Shown: positions 37,301 to 41,989 of the stretch, in pieces
How positions within the stretch are numbered: position 1 is the stretch's first letter
How the letters are laid out: each line of letters opens with the position of its first letter
Origin: Nyssa sinensis
Lineage: Eukaryota; Streptophyta; Magnoliopsida; Cornales; Nyssaceae
DNA length: 64,000 nucleotides
NCBI GenBank assembly: GCA_008638375.1
Contig: CM018032.1
Span: 6,647,501-6,711,500, forward strand
Direction: 5' to 3'
Notes under the pieces: generated by a model
Databases searched by the model: none
What the model saw: the letters and a program-made list of their open reading frames with translations, nothing else
Told to the model about the DNA's origin: nothing
Position numbers and translations under genes: made by a program

Positions 37301-40300
37301 TTGGGATGCTGGCTGTCTTTGGTTGGTTGGATTCAAGTTTCACTTTGCTGCCCATCTGAAAAGAAGATTTGTGTTCTTCTACGGATCCGATGGGCCTCTC
37401 CTCTTATTTAGCAAAATCAAGTCTAAACATGTTATTTCTGCTGTCTGAAATTTAGATTTCCCAATTCCCATGTTTATTTGATATTGGTACATACATCATT
37501 TCATTATTTTTCTATGGTAGCTTTATTTTTGCCTGAATTTTTTTGTAATTAGAATTTGAACAGATATCTTTTGTACTTTGTGTTGGTTTATTCTCGATTG
37601 CTTGTATTTGTCAATTGTTTTAGGCCGAATTACACTTTACTACCTCAAACTTTAGGCCTATTTTCGATTCATTCCTTGTACTCATATTTTTTGCAATTAG
37701 GTCCTTTAATTTTATTAAGTGATGTAATCAGATCTAATCAGTAATGTCCATCAGGGTTCCGTTTGATTCATAATTTTTAAACATATGACATGTAAAGGTG
37801 TTTGCTGATATGTCTTACCTTTATATCACGTGAAACTCACGTGTGAGCTTCAAATGTTTTTATATCCTTATTTGTTAATTAGGGTTTAGAGGTGGAATGG
37901 CATAACAAGAGGGGCAAAGGTGGAGGCAAGCCCAGACCCAAAGGAGTCCTACCGGAGCTGGTTTCATAGCGAGAACGATTGCATCATCGGTGGCATCGTC
38001 AATGTTGATTTAGAAATTGACACTGAATGAAGCTTCTTCTCTTATTGTCATTGTGTGTCATGGGTTTTAAAACTCATAAGACCTAGAGTGAAAGTTTGGA
38101 TGTCGCCAGTTGAGGAAGGGGCATAGGATTGGATAAGGCGATGGTGGGAGATGAGGTGAGAGTAGGTGACGATGACGAAAGTGGTGGCGATGATGACGAC
38201 TATGCCAGTCAAAGGAGGGCTAAAATCAATGGGGAGTTTGGATGGTGGTGATTGTTAGATCACCAATTACTCCAAAAGTTTAAGCTGACAGAGAATGGGT
38301 CAACAATGTATATCAAGCTCTCAACACTCTCCCTCACATGCGACCCCGGACTAGCATGTGAAGAAACAAAGAAACCACTGACAAATGCAAAGGAGAAGAG
38401 AGTGCAAATGCAAACGGGAAATAAATGAAAATAGAGAGACTAGAACCCAAGACCTCATAATCAAGGCTTTGATACCATGTTAGATCACCAATTGCTCCAA
38501 AAACTTAAGCCATTAGAGAATGAGCCAATAATGTATATCAAGCTCTCAATAGTGATGATGATTGGAGGACGACGGTGGTTGAAAGTGATAGGGACCCCTC
38601 ATGTTCATTGTGTTCTGGTGACTGAGTTGGCACCATCATGATCACCTGATGGTTGCCTATGATGGCTTGCGAGGTCTGTTAATGGAGGCTGCAGTGGTGG
38701 ACTGATGGTGTGCATTGGGTTTTAGGGGGCTTTCAAACTCGATTTATTCCAATTCCCATAATTTTCACCGCCAAGGCTTTCAATCTGTTATTTGCAAGAA
38801 TGTGTTTTTTTGTTGTGTTTTTTATTTTTTTAATTTTAAATTTATTATTACTAATGTTTATTATTTGGGTTTGATATGTATTTTATCTGGGTTTTATGAA
38901 TTGAAATTGGTTTTTACTTTTTATTTTTATTTTTTACGTGGTGTTATGCTTGATGTGTTCTTGTTGATCAATCATTTCATATTGCTACTGGGAATGAACC
39001 CTAATTGCAATTTTAAATTATCAGGATTATGACTGATCAAAAAAAAAAATTTATCAGTGTTATGATTAGAACAAAATAGATTATTGATACTGAGCATTGG
39101 AGTAGTGTGAACTTTGATCAGTGGAATCTTGTATAGATAGTATTGTATATTTTGGGAGTACATATTGTGGATTCAGTAGCTTTGGTTACGAGTCCTTGCA
39201 CATTGAATCTGCAAAATGGTTGGTGAAGATTGGTATTAGATAATGATTAGACATATCAGCTATAATACAATGTTAAAAGTTAAAAGTTAAAAACCAAATG
39301 GAACCCCGACAGACATTACAGATTGGGTCTGATTCCATCACTTAACAAAATTAGAGGATCTGATTGCAAAAATTAGAAGTTTGGGGTATAATTGAAAAAG
39401 CAGTGAAGTTTGAGGTAGTAAAGTGTAATTAGGCCTTCTTTGTATAGTTAATGACTGAATCCTTGGGAAATTTCCTGAGTGTATTCCTCCGTTTATTTAA
39501 TTTATTTATTTATCTTTTTGAAAAGATATTTTTTATTGATTAATGTATTTTCTTGGCTGAATATTTGAGTTCTGATTGTTTTATTGCATATACAGGTCCA
39601 TCAAATTGCACGAAATTTCCGAGACAGGTGGATTCCTCGACCTGTCAGAAAAATTAGCTGCGTAGACAGTGACGACGGCAGGATGGAATTTCAGCGGGGT
39701 TCAAACTGCAATAGGTTTCCAGCATTACACAATGACTGGCGTGATCAGAGTGGAAGAGCTACGGAAGCAATAGATTGTGTCAAGCAATCAACGCTTGCAA
39801 CAACTCCAAATGATAGTGGCATCCAGGACGGCTGCTCTGCTTCTTCTAGCAGTACTTGTGCAACCAATGGGACAAGGAATTGCAAGCGTAAAAGCCGATG
39901 GGATCAACCAGCAGAGACAAACTCACCAAGATCTCCTCAGCACAAAGAACTGAAGATTCAGCTTGACCATATAAATGGTATAAGCAAGGATGCGATAGAG
40001 GGAAAAAATTTCCTTGGTTGTGTGCATAATATCTCTCAGCAAGTTGAAGCTGGTAGGACAGATGAAGTCTGGCAGAATATTGATGAGGATGTTCCCCCTG
40101 GATTTTTGCCTTCTCGTAATGGACCTTTGGTTTCATCTAATATTTCTTCAGCTCCTATAGATCTTCATGGAGAAAATGTTAACCATGCAAAGTTTCCTGA
40201 AGTGTTTATGGGGAATCTACGAGAGAGATTCAGTTCTCGCTTGTCTGTCTCGTATGGAATTCCCTTGTCTGTTGTGCAGCAGTTTGGAACGCCTCAAGCA

Positions 40301-40819
40301 GACATTCCAGAGGGTTGGGCTATTGCTCCAGGCATGCCTTTCCATCCTTTCCCACCATTACCCCCATATCCCCGTGACAAGAGAGAGACTTTTTCCTGTG
40401 CTGCTAACCCTATGACAATGAATCAACTTGCAGAAAAGGTTGAACATGACAGCCGTGATCCTGCCACTTGTCCTTCAAATCAAGAAACTCCAAGCACATC
40501 TGGTTCAAGGCCACCAGATGTGAATATTCCGAGTGGAAACATCCAGCATAATTTTCAACCAGTAAGGGGCTCTTCATATAGCTTGGGAAGGAGGTACTTC
40601 AGGCAACAAAAGTGGAATAACTCAAAATTAGGGCCCCCCTGGATCCGGAAAAGAATTGGTTGGGGATCCATGGGAAACAACTCAAGAAATGGGATGTGTG
40701 GCGTAGGAGTAGGATCTGTAGCAAATGAGTTCAAAGGTTCGTATAGTGCAGAACATGTAGGCACTGGAGTGGAGAGTGCTTGCAATACTTCTTATCATCA
40801 TCCACATCACCAAACTTAG
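4430..40819 (+). CDS. ASHH2: ASHH2/SDG8/EFS-type histone H3K36 methyltransferase, 15 exons, 5' partial
   Basis: Spliced CDS of 15 exons giving 1076 residues plus stop; the N-terminus lies left of the window. Seen: the second half of a CW zinc finger (CKDN..., [11 protein letters not shown]), a Cys-rich AWS domain, a SET domain with [17 protein letters not shown] and TFDYNY, then a post-SET motif [17 protein letters not shown] Ser/acidic linker, a helical region and a long C-terminal exon follow. All introns are GT-AG and all joined phases agree. Family knowledge: plant ASHH2/SDG8 is a nuclear enzyme placing H3K36me2/me3 on transcribed genes, and its CW domain reads H3K4 methylation; it affects flowering time and branching. 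The coding frame looks intact, so it is probably functional despite about 33 kb of intron, much of it transposon. Identity is from recalled motif similarity, not a search. Confidence 0.93.
4724..4803 (+). CDS. ASHH2: ASHH2 exon b (linker before AWS)
   Basis: Acceptor TTGCAG; encodes [17 protein letters not shown] and ends in TIDE, the linker that precedes the AWS domain in this family. Phase 0 donor GAG/GTCATT. The next intron is 9464 bp and carries the nested TIR element and LINE. Confidence 0.85.
5430..5447. repeat. 5' target site duplication of the LINE
   Basis: ATAAACAAATTAGCTCTA, repeated exactly at 11829-11846 directly after the poly-A tail. The copy fixes the 5' end of the LINE at 5448 and shows it is not 5'-truncated relative to its ORFs. 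Confidence 0.95.
5682..8099 (+). CDS. LINE ORF1 protein (RNA-binding, DUF4283-like)
   Basis: 805 residues from ATG 5682. The frame is open from 5670 (TAG at 5667-5669), and a TTG at 5673 could add three residues but is an unlikely start. Residues about 178-250 ([14 protein letters not shown] to [12 protein letters not shown]) match the pattern of the DUF4283 domain at the front of plant LINE ORF1 proteins, followed by a conserved stretch ([13 protein letters not shown]). From about residue 350 on it is basic and low in complexity, with repeated short phrases ([15 protein letters not shown]). I see no CCHC zinc knuckle, which many relatives have. Presumed role: binding element RNA to form the retrotransposition particle. 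It stops 5 nt before ORF2. Confidence 0.85.
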   Translation: MFAQIGDKSFDVIQEEDESGEFFQIIERGPGVIRRIWVRRGELEWLCNTLEAFSSGRRRVVFPISVRGRTRTLSLWKGSNRRGHYMRLEGRSAKGTRVIFLPEEQSQGGWLLYAKAFRTLGLSKPTPAPRRRETYLDVCRLEGWPSDPILVEAHPIHAGEDIEVHLGSCGSRLKFLRRCLLGRFGELNTPVPDRDKVHKWALKHWGIQAGLRVIDLHGAWFLFEMPSEEEANRILQRSNWFFEGLRMTLQPWSPTDCCSRMDGEELIWLRMMGLPAFLWSTEIFQALGDRCGCLVALDKDTADRRHMRWARLLVRGRPENVPASFLIRCGQWSFTIPIWSESGPKCLAVDARRAEVATMTGKSGNPVREVHASMARRVATTQSDMRTHGAYQKTVAGARRDQQRSAVGSRRDHRKTVSDHGAGFLNLKSRERSNERRKRDMQILLDRSSIRGIKGFVSSVDKQKGPNLLGQHHRPNDLIRGARSVKWNRPQQHGQLKGYMGPTQPAHFEPSSVRFKSRSGRLNQGVPCSAQNHGNSLGWKGRSRPAQLGDPQPSSEHTTSPNSFSPLAVIEADTLPVSVASPRSSATEKMKHNGRSAKQKAAMGDGLSEQESDHGSLLDDERELLQYFESSYGAFPTHHQWKAESSFAAEEELNSAHSMNPLSGNQAGEMTLQNQVLPENPADYQPLAVVLPTDYPHVSTQLQEQEHLYSQQTVTDEWVLRKMGKVSKILGVPCVGFEDRMMELFREIVLRNSLSKTSSPRSATENEKEIKSAKRLKRVMKELSCTINYGGSKEMEALTDGTVTF
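8105..11752 (+). CDS. LINE ORF2 protein: endonuclease and reverse transcriptase
   Basis: 1215 residues. (1) Apurinic-type endonuclease, residues about 3-235: [23 protein letters not shown] and SDHHP, all catalytic positions present. (2) Reverse transcriptase, about 440-760: [48 protein letters not shown] and the catalytic [11 protein letters not shown] near residue 690. (3) C-terminal zinc-binding domain, about 1045-1130: [11 protein letters not shown], then [18 protein letters not shown]. There is no RNase H domain, unlike the LINE remnants at 46499 and 51928. The protein nicks target DNA and copies element RNA. Translation probably depends on the ORF1 stop, 5 nt upstream. Confidence 0.95.
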   Translation: MHLKILSWNVRGLNDPDKRAVIKGLLRDWRPALICLQETKLGSISRSFIRSIWGSRWIKWVALDAQGMAGGILVAWDLRLINCIEHRVGEFSISCKFELISNALMWGFCGIYGPVIHGRRSLFWDELQSSLSSWQVPWCIGGDFNVVRSPDERLGGGRLTSAMRSFNEFINSQSLVDLRLERGRFTWTRGDNQLTMSRLDRFLVSHIWEDAFPGISQKCLPRPCSDHHPIMLTCGGFSAGKSPFRFENMWLEVAGFEELVKNWWDSYSVSGSPSFCLARKMKLLKEDLKKWNHETFGSLQASKQSLLASLLELDREDQLGSLSTEKRVEREGLKGQIGKILKMEEIHWRQKSRALWLREGDRNTKFFHRTASSHHRRNLISSIAIGDHVLTENDSIRTGIVDFFSSLYSEPYNWRPGVDDLCLDSLTGDVSANLEIPFSEDEVVSALEACNGDKAPGPDGFTMAFLKKCWGVLKADILAVFEAFHREGGFERSLNASFIALIPKKEGASNIKEFRPISLVGSVYKLISKVLSLRMKKIMDSIISPSQHAFVEGRQILDAALTANECIDHRIKQKRKGLVCKLDIEKAFDHVNWSFLLSMMAKMGFGVKWRTWIQSCISTASFSVLINGSPAGFFRSHRGLRQGDPLSPFLFVIVMEALSRFLMRAEEVGLVKGFQVGSSRGGGVVISHLLFADDTIIFCDSSVRQLRFVRCILVCFEAVSGLRINLAKSSISPIGLIPELDVLASTLGCRVGSFPSSYLGLPLGASQRSVGVWDPVVGRFLSKLSGWKAQFLSKGGRLTLVKSALANLPTYFMSLFPIPKTVARRLEKIQRDFLWGHDGENKKIHLVAWDKIKKPVTHGGLGIKDLCTFNIALLGKWLWRFGVSNGELWRETIAAKYGCDVGGWFSGTVEGPRGCGIWGSIRGGWPIFRDRCRFVIGNGGRVKFWDDAWTGDESLRVKFPNLYSLADNKEAWASDLWERVGNTFIWAPRFRRAFFDWELEEVDSFFRCLNGYRAREDREDERIWSLDKHSFSVRSYYKSLLDPVSSPFPWKIVWNSKVPPKASFFAWEASWKAILTADNLKKRGFSLASRCYFCKSKEERADHLLIHCQASWSCWNIIFALFGISWVMSGTVKDLLFTWDGCKLPKEIRRVWRIAPICLMWSIWTERNNRVFADLELATPLFKDSFLRLLFFWAKEAFPVNVSSFVDFLDSLKQL
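11829..11846. repeat. 3' target site duplication of the LINE
   Basis: Exact copy of 5430-5447. The first A may belong to the poly-A tail, leaving 17 certain bases. Confidence 0.95.
12160..12554. other. Intron sequence, no feature recognised
   Basis: AT-rich and without an ORF. It may be the eroded upstream part of the LINE remnant that follows, but I see no protein match. Confidence 0.35.
12555..13119 (+). pseudogene. L1-type LINE 3' remnant (zinc-binding C-terminus)
   Basis: Broken frames give [18 protein letters not shown], then [18 protein letters not shown], matching the C-terminal zinc-binding region and last helix of plant LINE ORF2. It ends in an A-rich tail at about 13107-13119. Several frameshifts and stops; sense to ASHH2. 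Confidence 0.8.
13120..14267. other. Intron sequence with simple repeats
   Basis: Holds a G-tract near 13377-13390, a short 3'-end-like tail ACTTATC plus poly-A near 13782-13800 (possibly an eroded LINE end), an ACAT tetranucleotide run at 13989-14019 running into ATATAT, and two similar stretches (TTGGCTAATGACAT...) at 14053 and 14133. Confidence 0.5.
14268..14399 (+). CDS. ASHH2: ASHH2 exon c (AWS domain)
   Basis: 44 codons, phase 0 at both ends, acceptor CTACCAG. It carries the zinc-binding cysteine pattern of the AWS domain: [34 protein letters not shown] packs against SET and is needed for catalytic activity in SET2/ASH1-type enzymes. Confidence 0.95.
14499..14615 (+). CDS. ASHH2: ASHH2 exon d (AWS to SET)
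   Basis: 39 codons after GTGCTCAG, phase 0. Contains [13 protein letters not shown], the SET-N segment with the S-adenosylmethionine-binding G-x-G, and ends in FLIEYVGE. Confidence 0.95.
15137..15229 (+). CDS. ASHH2: ASHH2 exon e (SET, middle)
   Basis: 31 codons, phase 0, acceptor TCTCATAG. Starts [15 protein letters not shown] and includes [11 protein letters not shown], the SET insert and following strand. A poly-C tract in the following intron (about 15281-15292) may be imprecise in length. Confidence 0.95.
15230..16451. other. Intron sequence, short local duplication
   Basis: The phrase TTATAAATT(C/T)AGAAACTTC occurs twice (about 15342 and 15397), a small direct duplication of roughly 55-bp period. 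Otherwise no ORF or recognised repeat. Confidence 0.4.
16452..17745. mobile_element. TIR element, 13-bp termini, with a nested Stowaway MITE
   Basis: The left end GGTTGTTAAAATC (16452-16464) is matched inverted by GATTTTAACAACC at the right end (about 17732-17744). Both sides continue with ATCC/GATC-rich sequence (GATCCTACGATTTGACGATC at the left, TAGGATCTTG at the right). No convincing target duplication (flanks agree at only 5 of 9). Non-coding. It contains a CT/AC microsatellite at 16924-16990 and the MITE at 17241-17501. Confidence 0.55.
17241..17501. mobile_element. Stowaway-like (Tc1/mariner) MITE, 261 bp
   Basis: The termini CTCCCTCTATCCCATTTTAA and, inverted, CTCCCTCCATCCCAATTTAA continue alike into GAGTCC. 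This is the hallmark Stowaway end. A TA follows on the right (17502-17503); the left TA has changed to TT. No coding capacity. Confidence 0.85.
17938..18015 (+). CDS. ASHH2: ASHH2 exon f (SET catalytic NHSC motif)
   Basis: 26 codons after TTTTTCCAG, phase 0. Encodes [18 protein letters not shown] followed by [19 protein letters not shown] is the cofactor- and zinc-binding signature of SET enzymes and is intact. Confidence 0.96.
18573..18673 (-). mobile_element. tRNA-derived SINE with 14-bp target duplication
   Basis: On the minus strand it has a box A-like TAGCTTGATTGGTA, a box B-like GGTTCAAGCCC about 50 nt later, and an A-rich end (T9 at 18579-18587 here). It is flanked by perfect duplications ATGTAGTTCAAAAT at 18559-18572 and 18674-18687. 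The internal RNA polymerase III promoter and target duplication identify a SINE rather than a tRNA gene; the cloverleaf is not preserved. It lies in the intron before exon g. Confidence 0.75.
18925..18981 (+). CDS. ASHH2: ASHH2 exon g (SET, 57-nt exon)
   Basis: 19 codons, [19 protein letters not shown], phase 0, acceptor TGAAACAG, donor AAG/GTACAC. It is followed by a 5147-bp intron holding the second LINE. Confidence 0.94.
19369..23407. mobile_element. GGACACG-type TIR element split by a LINE
   Basis: The left part starts TATGAAGCAAGGACATAC and runs through several GGACACG motifs to about 19530. The right part, 23300-23407, has the same motifs inverted and ends TATGCTTCTTAG. The ends correspond to those of the element at 545-1431. 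The LINE at about 19640-23210 sits inside. I could not establish a target duplication. Confidence 0.55.
19640..23210 (+). pseudogene. Decayed L1-type LINE (ORF2), sense to ASHH2
   Basis: Multiple frames together retain the endonuclease ([26 protein letters not shown]), reverse transcriptase ([27 protein letters not shown]) and C-terminal zinc region ([18 protein letters not shown]). The catalytic FADD reads FAND ([10 protein letters not shown] near 21669-21698), so it would be inactive even without its many frameshifts. The 3' tail ACTTATC plus A-run at 23197-23210 matches that of the intact LINE, suggesting the same or a sister family. ORF1 is absent or unrecognisable, so the copy is 5'-truncated. 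G-runs at 20005-20019 and 21994-22007 may be of uncertain length. Confidence 0.88.
23408..24128. other. Intron with microsatellites before exon h
   Basis: A CT run at about 23873-23897 and a TA run at 24006-24030. No other feature. The acceptor TTGTCAG at 24122-24128 is preceded by a weak pyrimidine tract. Confidence 0.5.
24129..24987 (+). CDS. ASHH2: ASHH2 exon h (end of SET, post-SET, linker)
   Basis: 286 codons plus 1 nt after TTGTCAG. Begins [18 protein letters not shown], with the catalytic-pocket tyrosine, then the post-SET cysteines CVCGSPQC and RGYIGGD. The rest is a low-complexity, Ser/Asp/Glu-rich and probably disordered linker that turns basic near its end ([11 protein letters not shown]). 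Donor GCAG/GTAGGT. Confidence 0.94.
25094..25149 (+). CDS. ASHH2: ASHH2 exon i (start of helical region)
   Basis: 56 nt, [19 protein letters not shown], acceptor ATGCAG, donor GTAAGC. The predicted amphipathic start of the helical region continues in the next exons. Confidence 0.9.
25655..25734 (+). CDS. ASHH2: ASHH2 exon j
   Basis: 80 nt, [17 protein letters not shown] and onward to GEAIQ, ends in phase 2. Acceptor CCAACAG, donor AG/GTTAGT. Confidence 0.9.
25871..25953 (+). CDS. ASHH2: ASHH2 exon k
   Basis: 83 nt; the split codon gives S, then [16 protein letters not shown] and [10 protein letters not shown] Leu-rich helical segment. Acceptor TTTTCCAG, donor G/GTAGTG. Confidence 0.9.
26076..26155 (+). 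CDS. ASHH2: ASHH2 exon l
   Basis: 80 nt; [20 protein letters not shown] then ILRKLLK. The choice of TTTTAG/GTTTG over the nearby GCAG/ATG keeps the joined phase and the family sequence [10 protein letters not shown]. Donor GTAAGT. Confidence 0.92.
26597..27950 (-). pseudogene. L1-type LINE remnant, antisense, in the intron before exon m
   Basis: Minus-strand fragments in order from 27950 down: [11 protein letters not shown] and [19 protein letters not shown], then [19 protein letters not shown]; then [16 protein letters not shown] and [13 protein letters not shown]. These are the C-terminal half of plant LINE ORF2, from the segment after reverse transcriptase to the zinc-binding motif, broken by stops and shifts. 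A T-rich stretch at about 26594-26606 is the likely poly-A end. Confidence 0.85.
28285..28364 (+). CDS. ASHH2: ASHH2 exon m
   Basis: 80 nt after [27 protein letters not shown] then PCPGVE, phase 2 donor AG/GTTAGA. The upstream intron holds an antisense LINE remnant. Confidence 0.92.
28365..29246. other. Intron sequence, no feature recognised
   Basis: AT-rich. The phrase CATAATTGATAATCCTCCA occurs twice (about 28445 and 28574), a small direct repeat. The last eight bases (29247-29254) are the left target copy of the hAT element and are not included here. Confidence 0.4.
29255..30250. mobile_element. hAT-type non-autonomous element, 996 bp, perfect 8-bp duplication
   Basis: The termini CAATGTTTTCAAAACCGGAC and, inverted, CAAGGTTTTAAAAACCGGAC are flanked by identical cctaaaag at 29247-29254 and 30251-30258; 8 bp is the hAT length. 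The ends continue into CCGGTT/AACCGG-rich zones. The centre has direct repeats, e.g. CGTCGCTTCCATCGC (29732, 29798), GCCGTGCGGTGGGAGTC (29859, 29882) and CAGAGAAAGGGAAAATCCGA (29759, 29946). No transposase. A 283-codon minus ORF here is a by-product of GC-rich repeats. Confidence 0.85.
30472..31545 (-). pseudogene. RTE-clade LINE remnant (antisense)
   Basis: The minus strand gives [11 protein letters not shown] near 31480, then [35 protein letters not shown] and [17 protein letters not shown]. This is the reverse transcriptase core of plant RTE LINEs, and the catalytic FADD reads FAND. The 3' end is TGGGATAAGGCTTTGTTGAG (about 30495 down to 30476), the characteristic RTE terminus, here followed by a short TTGAGT run. 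Frameshifts separate the blocks. Confidence 0.85.
31546..33647. other. Intron sequence before micro-exon n
   Basis: AT-rich with an AT microsatellite at 32522-32551 and a few T/A tracts. No ORF or repeat element recognised. Confidence 0.4.
33648..33693 (+). CDS. ASHH2: ASHH2 exon n (46-nt micro-exon)
   Basis: 46 nt: S (split codon) [15 protein letters not shown]. Acceptor TGTGCAG, donor CAG/GTACTC. It lies between introns of 5283 and 5902 bp, so it is easily missed by gene finders; both phases fit the neighbouring exons. Confidence 0.9.
34141..34495. repeat. Tandem duplication of a ~180-bp unit
   Basis: Copy 1 at about 34141-34307 and copy 2 at 34314-34493 share GTTGGATGAAAAATCCTTCT, a C-rich tract, and CCTCAAGGAGGGCATAGTGA through TTAGTG(C)CAGTGGCATC. 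The C-tracts (34168-34182 and 34348-34365) differ in length. A third partial unit is recognisable at both sides of the hAT element that follows. Confidence 0.85.
34716..35656. mobile_element. hAT-type element with GGCG-rich ends, 941 bp
   Basis: The left end TGTAGTTAAAAGTGAAAGGC and the inverted right end GTGTTGTCAAAGGCGATCGC are related. The interior ends are rich in GGCGCC/CGCCT/TAAGGC motifs. Flanks GAGCATAG at 34708-34715 and 35657-35664 are identical (8 bp; TTGAGCATAG, 10 bp, if neighbours are counted). The right end extends six bases beyond the match to the left, so the left boundary may have lost a few bases. Non-coding. Confidence 0.7.
36285..36384 (+). mobile_element. Au-like SINE, 5'-truncated, 16-bp target duplication
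   Basis: Contains the box B-like GGTTCAAGTC and the Au-family 3' half: AAACAGCCTCT, CTGCGTACAT, GGCGGGAGCCTCGTGCACTG. It is flanked by identical GCCTTCTAAAAGAAAA at 36269-36284 and 36385-36400. Box A is missing, so the copy is truncated at its 5' side, as target-primed insertion predicts. Confidence 0.85.
36401..37622. other. Intron sequence with a local inexact duplication
   Basis: Around 36628-36730 and 36758-36850 the same text recurs (TATCAGTTATA(T/C)TGGAGAT, AATGAATATCAT, TTGAGGCA(A)CACATCAAA), an old duplication with a period of about 130 bp. No ORF recognised. Confidence 0.45.
37623..39435. mobile_element. Mutator-like element with ~160-bp TIRs, 1.8 kb
   Basis: The left end GGCCGAATTACACTTTACTA and inverted right end GGCCTAATTACACTTTACTA continue matching for roughly 160 bp (CTCAAACTT; then GATCTAATCAGTAATGTCC against its counterpart in 39270-39380). 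The interior, about 37870-38250 and 38560-38730, is GC-richer than the surroundings and could be captured host sequence, but holds no ORF I can name. The TRIM at 38253-38551 lies inside. Flanking 9-mers agree at only 5 positions, so the superfamily rests on end sequence and TIR length. Confidence 0.65.
38253..38551 (-). mobile_element. TRIM (miniature LTR retrotransposon), 299 bp
   Basis: Two 74-bp direct repeats at 38253-38326 and 38478-38551 begin TGTTAGATCACC and end CTCTCAACA/CTCTCAATA. On the minus strand the upper LTR is followed at once by TGGTATCAAAGCC, a primer-binding site of initiator tRNA-Met type, and the lower LTR is preceded by the purine tract GTGAGGGAGAG. The 5-bp duplication gtgat is perfect (38248-38252, 38552-38556). 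No protein is encoded, so movement needs proteins from another element. Confidence 0.92.
39596..40819 (+). CDS. ASHH2: ASHH2 exon o (C-terminal exon)
   Basis: 407 codons plus TAG at 40817-40819, after ATATACAG. Starts [19 protein letters not shown], the conserved end of the helical region. The rest is mostly disordered: Ser/Asn-rich stretches, a basic [14 protein letters not shown] segment, [10 protein letters not shown], a proline-rich [19 protein letters not shown], and a basic, Gly-rich tail ending in His residues. No catalytic motif is visible. Confidence 0.93.
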   Translation, partial: VHQIARNFRDRWIPRPVRKISCVDSDDGRMEFQRGSNCNRFPALHNDWRDQSGRATEAIDCVKQSTLATTPNDSGIQDGCSASSSSTCATNGTRNCKRKSRWDQPAETNSPRSPQHKELKIQLDHINGISKDAIEGKNFLGCVHNISQQVEAGRTDEVWQNIDEDVPPGFLPSRNGPLVSSNISSAPIDLHGENVNHAKFPEVFMGNLRERFSSRLSVSYGIPLSVVQQFGTPQADIPEGWAIAPGMPFHPFPPLPPYPRDKRETFSCAANPMTMNQLAEKVEHDSRDPATCPSNQETPSTSGSRPPDVNIPSGNIQHNFQPVRGSSYSLGRRYFRQQKWNNSKLGPPWIRKRIGWGSMGNNSRNGMCGVGVGSVANEFKGSYSAEHVGTGVESACNTSYHHPHHQT

Positions 40820-41240
40820 CATCAATTTATATGGAAAACTCCGAGAAGCTTCTAAATTTTCTATGCTCATGTCTGATGTACTTTCCGATTCTTTTTTACC
40901 TGTTATTTGACACAATTGAAATTTCTTCACTTCCAGACCTATTTTTTTATTCCCAATATTTTATAGCTCAGGATTGAAGTTACTCTAATTTGGCAATATT
41001 CTCACTTGATTATGGACCTCCACACCTCAAAGAGGTAAGCTTTCTCCATTATGTTCCATTGTTGAGTTGAAAATGAATGAGATTTGAGAAACAAAACACT
41101 GGTCAGCCCCTCTCGTGTGTCCTCTCTGGATTATGTGCAAGTGCTCTTTTTTTGTAACTTCATTGTTTATCAGGATCTGTGTTCTTTTATTACTTGACAT
41201 ATAAGATTGAGATGTAATTTCTGATTTTTTCGTTGATCAC
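40820..41240 (+). other. Probable ASHH2 3' UTR
   Basis: AT-rich sequence after the stop with no further ORF. No canonical AATAAA is obvious; near-matches include AAAATGAATG near 41069. A good donor-like AGAGGTAAGC at about 41030 suggests a possible 3' UTR intron, but I cannot tell where it would be accepted. Confidence 0.45.
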
Positions 41241-41394
41241 GTATTTAGGTTTCAACAACCTATTATACTTTTCCATTATTAGTTAGTTCTTGTTTATTTT
41301 ATGGTTACAATTTGGTAAAAATATAGTAGCTTGATGCAATCAAGTTTCCTTGAAATATTCAAAAATTTCATGGATTTGTTCCTATGAAAGCCCA

Positions 41395-41520
41395 GTTACT
41401 CTATTTTGACATGGACATGTCCTGGTCACATGAAAAAAGTGTTTAATGTTTTTAAATTTTAGACGTCCTAGACATGTTACATACATGTTGGGGACACGTT
41501 TTTGAAACTTTTTTTAAAAT
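41395..41520. repeat. Fragment of the GGACACG-type element
   Basis: GACATGGACATGTCCTGG, GTCCTAGACATG and GGGGACACG recall the left subterminal zone of the elements at 545 and 19369. The ends are not recognisable. Confidence 0.45.
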
Positions 41521-41833
41521 ATTTTCCCTCATTTTCTCCCTTCTATTATATTGCAGTCCATTTGGAAACTTGATGTGAAATAGAAAATTAGATGTTTCCT
41601 GTGGAAATGCTTTCATTATGCCCTGCTGGTTTGGTTAGAAAGACTTTATCAGAGAGATCGGGTTTTATGGCTACCATCACCTTTGCCTCTTGATAATCAG
41701 ATTCTGGGCTTGACAACGATGTTCATGCCATTCAGTGGCAGATGTTGGGGCCAAGGGCAAAAAGCTTCCTCAAGTGTGTTCAAAATTGCTGGTAGCGTTG
41801 AAAAGCTCGTAATGATTGGTGTGTTTTAATCAG

Positions 41834-41989
41834 AGTTGGAACAAAAACTCGGGCTGAATATTTGGATGCATTGTCTATGGGATCTCAGCCTCCTAACTCC
41901 ATTCCTACTTACTGTTCAGTTCTTATCGGATTTGGGGTAAAACGGATTGTATCAGGCATTGTTGATGCACTTGAAGAAGTCATTCACAG
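41834..41989 (+). pseudogene. Exon-like island of unknown identity
   Basis: 52 codons of open reading between a good acceptor (TTTTAATCAG at 41824-41833) and donor (CACAG/GTTAGC at 41989-41990). It reads VGTKTRAEYLDALSMGS, then NSIPTYCSVLIGFGVKRIV and DALEEVIHR. The composition is protein-like and unlike the AT-rich surroundings, but I do not recognise the family and see no partner exon. It could be one exon of a degraded gene, a gene fragment moved by a transposon, or chance. Confidence 0.35.
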
